The translations under genes were made by a program, and so were the position numbers. Positions 17,190 to 19,725 of a stretch of DNA of 19,725 nucleotides are shown here, piece by piece. How positions within the stretch are numbered: position 1 is the stretch's first letter; each line of letters begins with the position of its first letter. This DNA comes from Tritrichomonas foetus (Eukaryota; Parabasalia; Tritrichomonadida; Tritrichomonadidae): contig MLAK01001099.1 in the NCBI GenBank assembly GCA_001839685.1, positions 1-19,725 of the forward strand, read 5' to 3'. Under the pieces are notes generated by a model. That model ran no database searches, was not told where the DNA came from, and saw nothing but the letters and a program-made list of their open reading frames with translations.

Positions 17190-17528
17190 ATGTCGACAAC
17201 AATTGATCCAATGATTTTTACTTTGCTAATTTGTGTATTTGTTTTGGATATTAATAATATTCAATTGAAAATTGATAAACATATCAAATTATTCTTAAGG
17301 ATATATAGAAATATTTTATTTTTACATTCTGATTTTTCTTTTGTTTACACGAAAGTTCGATCAATATTTGTGAAGTATTTCAATGGACAGTATACATTTT
17401 ATATCAGAAAAGGAGCATTTATTTCGGTAATTTCCAAGAAAACAAAATGTTTTCGTTCTCTTTTACTATTTCGAAGATATATTTGCTTTGACATTTTGGA
17501 AAATCAAAGGCTATTTTGGATTTTCTAG
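17190..17528 (+). CDS. Doubtful small ORF with initiator motif, 112 aa
   Basis: A Phe/Ile/Arg/Lys-rich protein starting MSTTIDPMIFTLLICVFV, whose first 20 residues contain a hydrophobic stretch; it ends RLFWIF. The composition is what AT-rich chance sequence would give. The only positive sign is TCATTT at 17182-17187, matching the TCAYTW initiator, which would give a 6-nt leader to the ATG. No family is recognised. It could be a species-specific small protein or chance. Confidence 0.25.
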   Translation: MSTTIDPMIFTLLICVFVLDINNIQLKIDKHIKLFLRIYRNILFLHSDFSFVYTKVRSIFVKYFNGQYTFYIRKGAFISVISKKTKCFRSLLLFRRYICFDILENQRLFWIF

Positions 17529-18680
17529 AAATTTCTCGCATTTTTATATTCTAAAAAATTCAATGCATATTAAATTTGAACAATAAAATTGTCATCTCAA
17601 AAAATATTTATTTCAAATCATGTTCACAAAATTCTAGAAATAGAAATTAATTTTTCGCCGAAATGTCGTTCAAATTCGTGAGGAGAAATGTATTACTGTT
17701 TTCAATGACATGATAGCATTATTATTTACCATATTAAATAACCCTATAACAGCCCATCTCGAAATCATAAGTTTAGGTAATTTTGGCACTATCAACAGCA
17801 AAACTGTCAAATATGTAAAATCAAATTTGAATCATGTTTTTCTGATTTAATAAAGAAGAAATCAGTATTAAAGTATAACTTTTAGATGTTTGACTTCTTG
17901 TTATATCTTGATAATATATTTTAATCTATTAATACATAAAAATTATCGAGATATTTATAAAATAATTTTGGTTGATCAACTAACCTAGTCGTGAAATCGA
18001 TGCTCATCTTTCTTTTGATTCGCTATCAAGCTCATCACATGAAAATCCTCTAAATCTCAGGTAGTTGTATAAAGAAAGGTACTATCTGAATATTACTTCA
18101 AGGAGGTATTTTCCAGAATTTAACTGAACAACTATTGATTCATCTGAAAAAAGAAGTGAACACGAAGTTTTGTTTGAAATTTTAAATTCAATGTGAATTT
18201 TCAATTTATAAAATTTATTTGTAGAAAAAAATATTCGGATAAACATTGAAAAAGCGAAAAAAATCAGTGAAAAATTCATTCAATTCATCTATCATTAACA
18301 GATATTGAATTAATGTTATATTTTCAATGACACATATCAAAAAAAGCAAATTCACTGATATTTTGTCTTTTGAAATCTCACAATTACCTCGAAATTGAAT
18401 AAATGAATTGAATTGATTTCACAGTCGAGAGCGGTTGTTTCACTAAATAAGAGGTGAAATATGTTGATGAATGGTTAAAAACTTGACACACTTTTTCTAT
18501 CCGTTTATTTCAATTTGAATTCTCGCCTAAAATTCAAAAGCGTATTTGGTATTTTCAATTTATTTATCCCAATATTTTCATTCATTTTTTCACTTTTTAA
18601 AAGAATGCTTCTTGAATTTCAATCAATCATTTATAATTTTATAGCAAGCGATTTTTCAAATTTAATAGGAATCGATACCA
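17529..18680. other. Non-coding AT-rich stretch before the Myb gene
   Basis: About 1.15 kb with no supported gene; a 65-codon minus-strand ORF (18082-18279) is low-complexity chance. TCATTT at 18627-18632 would give a 52-nt leader to the Myb ATG and is the best initiator candidate. Confidence 0.5.
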
Positions 18681-19598
18681 ATGACTTCTAAATTCGCCGG
18701 ACTTGAGTTTATGGTCGAACTTGCTCTGTCCTATGTGGATGGTACTGTCAGTGATCTTGCAGAAGAAACTAAAACCGAACTTACGCACCTTTTCAACGCT
18801 TATCTCCATGAAGAAATGTCTTATGAAAGTTGCAGAGATGCTTTGATTTCCCACATAGGACGAGACGATGCCCTTGTCCGCATTCGGGAAATTATGTCAC
18901 AACCAGACGAACCCCTCCCCTACAGAGAAGACCGCGATTCCGAAGATGCGATGAGCCTTCGTAAGAAGACGCGAACATGGACAGCAATCGAAGACCAGCG
19001 CCTTTTGGCGGGCGTCGCACGCTTCGGAATTGACAATTGGCAGACTGTTGCACATTTTTTGGGCAATGGCCGAAATCGCGCACAATGCTCGCAAAGATGG
19101 ACTCGTTGCCTCAATCCAAAAATTTCAAAAAAGAGTTGGTCACCAGAAGACGATAGACAGCTTAAAGAACTCGTTAATTTATACGGCGATAAGAGCTGGA
19201 CAAAAACTGCGAATATTATGGGAAATAGAAGCGATGTGCAATGTAGATATCACTTTAGGCAACTTACAACTGGTGAGGAAGAACCCGGCTCTCTTACAAA
19301 AACAATGTCATCAGAGAATTTCAACCTTCAATCGCCGCCAGCGCCATCAGACCCATCATCTGTACCAGATGAGTTAATGATGCCACTAACAAGATCAAGA
19401 GGATTTTCATCAACTCCATCTCTTGTCGTAAAACAAGATACGCCGCTTTTGTTGCCACTGGCTCCAATTGTCAACAGAAGAAGGTGTCGCGAGGCAACTA
19501 CGCCATCAGTCGAAATAAGTGGGCAACCAAAAATGCTCTGGGGAGTGACTGGAACAGACGAACAATCTCTGTCGACGTTTTTGAGCAACTTTCATTAA
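18681..19598 (+). CDS. R2R3-type Myb DNA-binding protein
   Basis: 305 residues, likely a nuclear transcription regulator. Residues about 1-95 form a helical, acidic N-terminal region of the kind seen before the repeats in trichomonad Myb proteins. Two SANT/Myb repeats follow. Repeat 1 (about 97-147) has Trp at 100, 120 and 140 with helix 3 NRAQCSQRWTRCLNP. Repeat 2 (about 150-197) has Trp at 153 and 173 and Tyr at 190 in place of the third Trp, with helix 3 RSDVQCRYHFRQL. A Ser/Pro-rich tail (about 200-305) holds possible phosphosites. Such proteins bind Myb sites (core AACGG or similar) and are a large family in trichomonads. The stop lies in TAAA, a polyadenylation-type signal. Confidence 0.92.
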   Translation: MTSKFAGLEFMVELALSYVDGTVSDLAEETKTELTHLFNAYLHEEMSYESCRDALISHIGRDDALVRIREIMSQPDEPLPYREDRDSEDAMSLRKKTRTWTAIEDQRLLAGVARFGIDNWQTVAHFLGNGRNRAQCSQRWTRCLNPKISKKSWSPEDDRQLKELVNLYGDKSWTKTANIMGNRSDVQCRYHFRQLTTGEEEPGSLTKTMSSENFNLQSPPAPSDPSSVPDELMMPLTRSRGFSSTPSLVVKQDTPLLLPLAPIVNRRRCREATTPSVEISGQPKMLWGVTGTDEQSLSTFLSNFH

Positions 19599-19668
19599 AA
19601 TTCTGTAACAATTAATAAAATAACATTTATCATAATGATCGTTATCTTTTGTTTGGTTATATTTTGTT

Positions 19669-19725
19669 CTTTCTTATTTGATGACGCTCTTTCTTATTTG
19701 ATGATGTTCTTTCTTATTTGATGAT
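19669..19725 (+). repeat. 20-bp tandem repeat running off the window
   Basis: The unit CTTTCTTATTTGATGAYGYT (copies start at 19669, 19689 and 19709; the last is cut by the window edge) is repeated in tandem with two variable positions. It starts 70 nt after the Myb stop. The true length is unknown. Confidence 0.95.

Noticed and set aside
1..19725. CRISPR array, operon or prokaryotic system
   Set aside because: Repeats here have no unique spacers of regular length, and the genes (histone, Myb, PPP phosphatase, mariner) are eukaryotic and individually transcribed.

Overview
This is an AT-rich, apparently intron-free protist window. It is most likely from a parabasalid of the trichomonad group, with Tritrichomonas as my best guess, though the species cannot be fixed from the sequence. 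The grounds are: compact single-exon genes; TCAYTW-type initiator motifs a few bases upstream of some start codons; stop codons that overlap TAAA in the H2B and Myb genes; an R2R3 Myb protein with a trichomonad-style layout; a C2-like protein with a Pro/Gln/Asn-rich tail; a Pmp-like surface protein with GGA-type repeats; and an intact DD34D mariner transposon. Codon use differs sharply between the C-ending histone gene and the AT-rich surface-protein gene.

Region 1 (1-5400) is a transposon graveyard. It holds a BED-finger/hAT-like transposase fossil on the minus strand, interrupted by a 113-bp inverted-repeat MITE at the window edge. Next come an unidentified frameshifted fossil (1027-1464), a 43-nt poly(A) tract, a complete 1286-bp mariner with TIRs, TA target duplication and an intact 336-codon transposase, and a frameshifted pogo/Tigger-like DD35D transposase fossil.

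Region 2 (5400-9540) is a gene desert of about 4.1 kb. It has low-complexity sequence, an 18-bp minisatellite, a 21-bp dispersed repeat, and stretches that may be decayed coding sequence. It ends in a duplicated promoter-like block just upstream of histone H2B.

Region 3 (9600-19725) is the gene-bearing part. In order it holds histone H2B (+), a C2-like/low-complexity protein (+), a small hypothetical gene (-) divergent from a Pmp-like membrane protein (+), a PP6/PP4-like phosphatase catalytic subunit (-), a basic coiled-coil protein (-), a doubtful small ORF (+) divergent from it, and a two-repeat Myb protein (+). The window ends in a 20-bp tandem repeat that runs off the edge. The genes look like unlinked housekeeping, signalling and surface functions; nothing indicates an operon or a multi-gene system. 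The items most worth a second look are the intact mariner inserted in a short tandem duplication, the MITE nested in the hAT fossil, the repeated H2B promoter module, the NPF-tailed surface protein with its divergent 126-bp promoter, and the phosphatase with its altered C-terminal cysteine motif.
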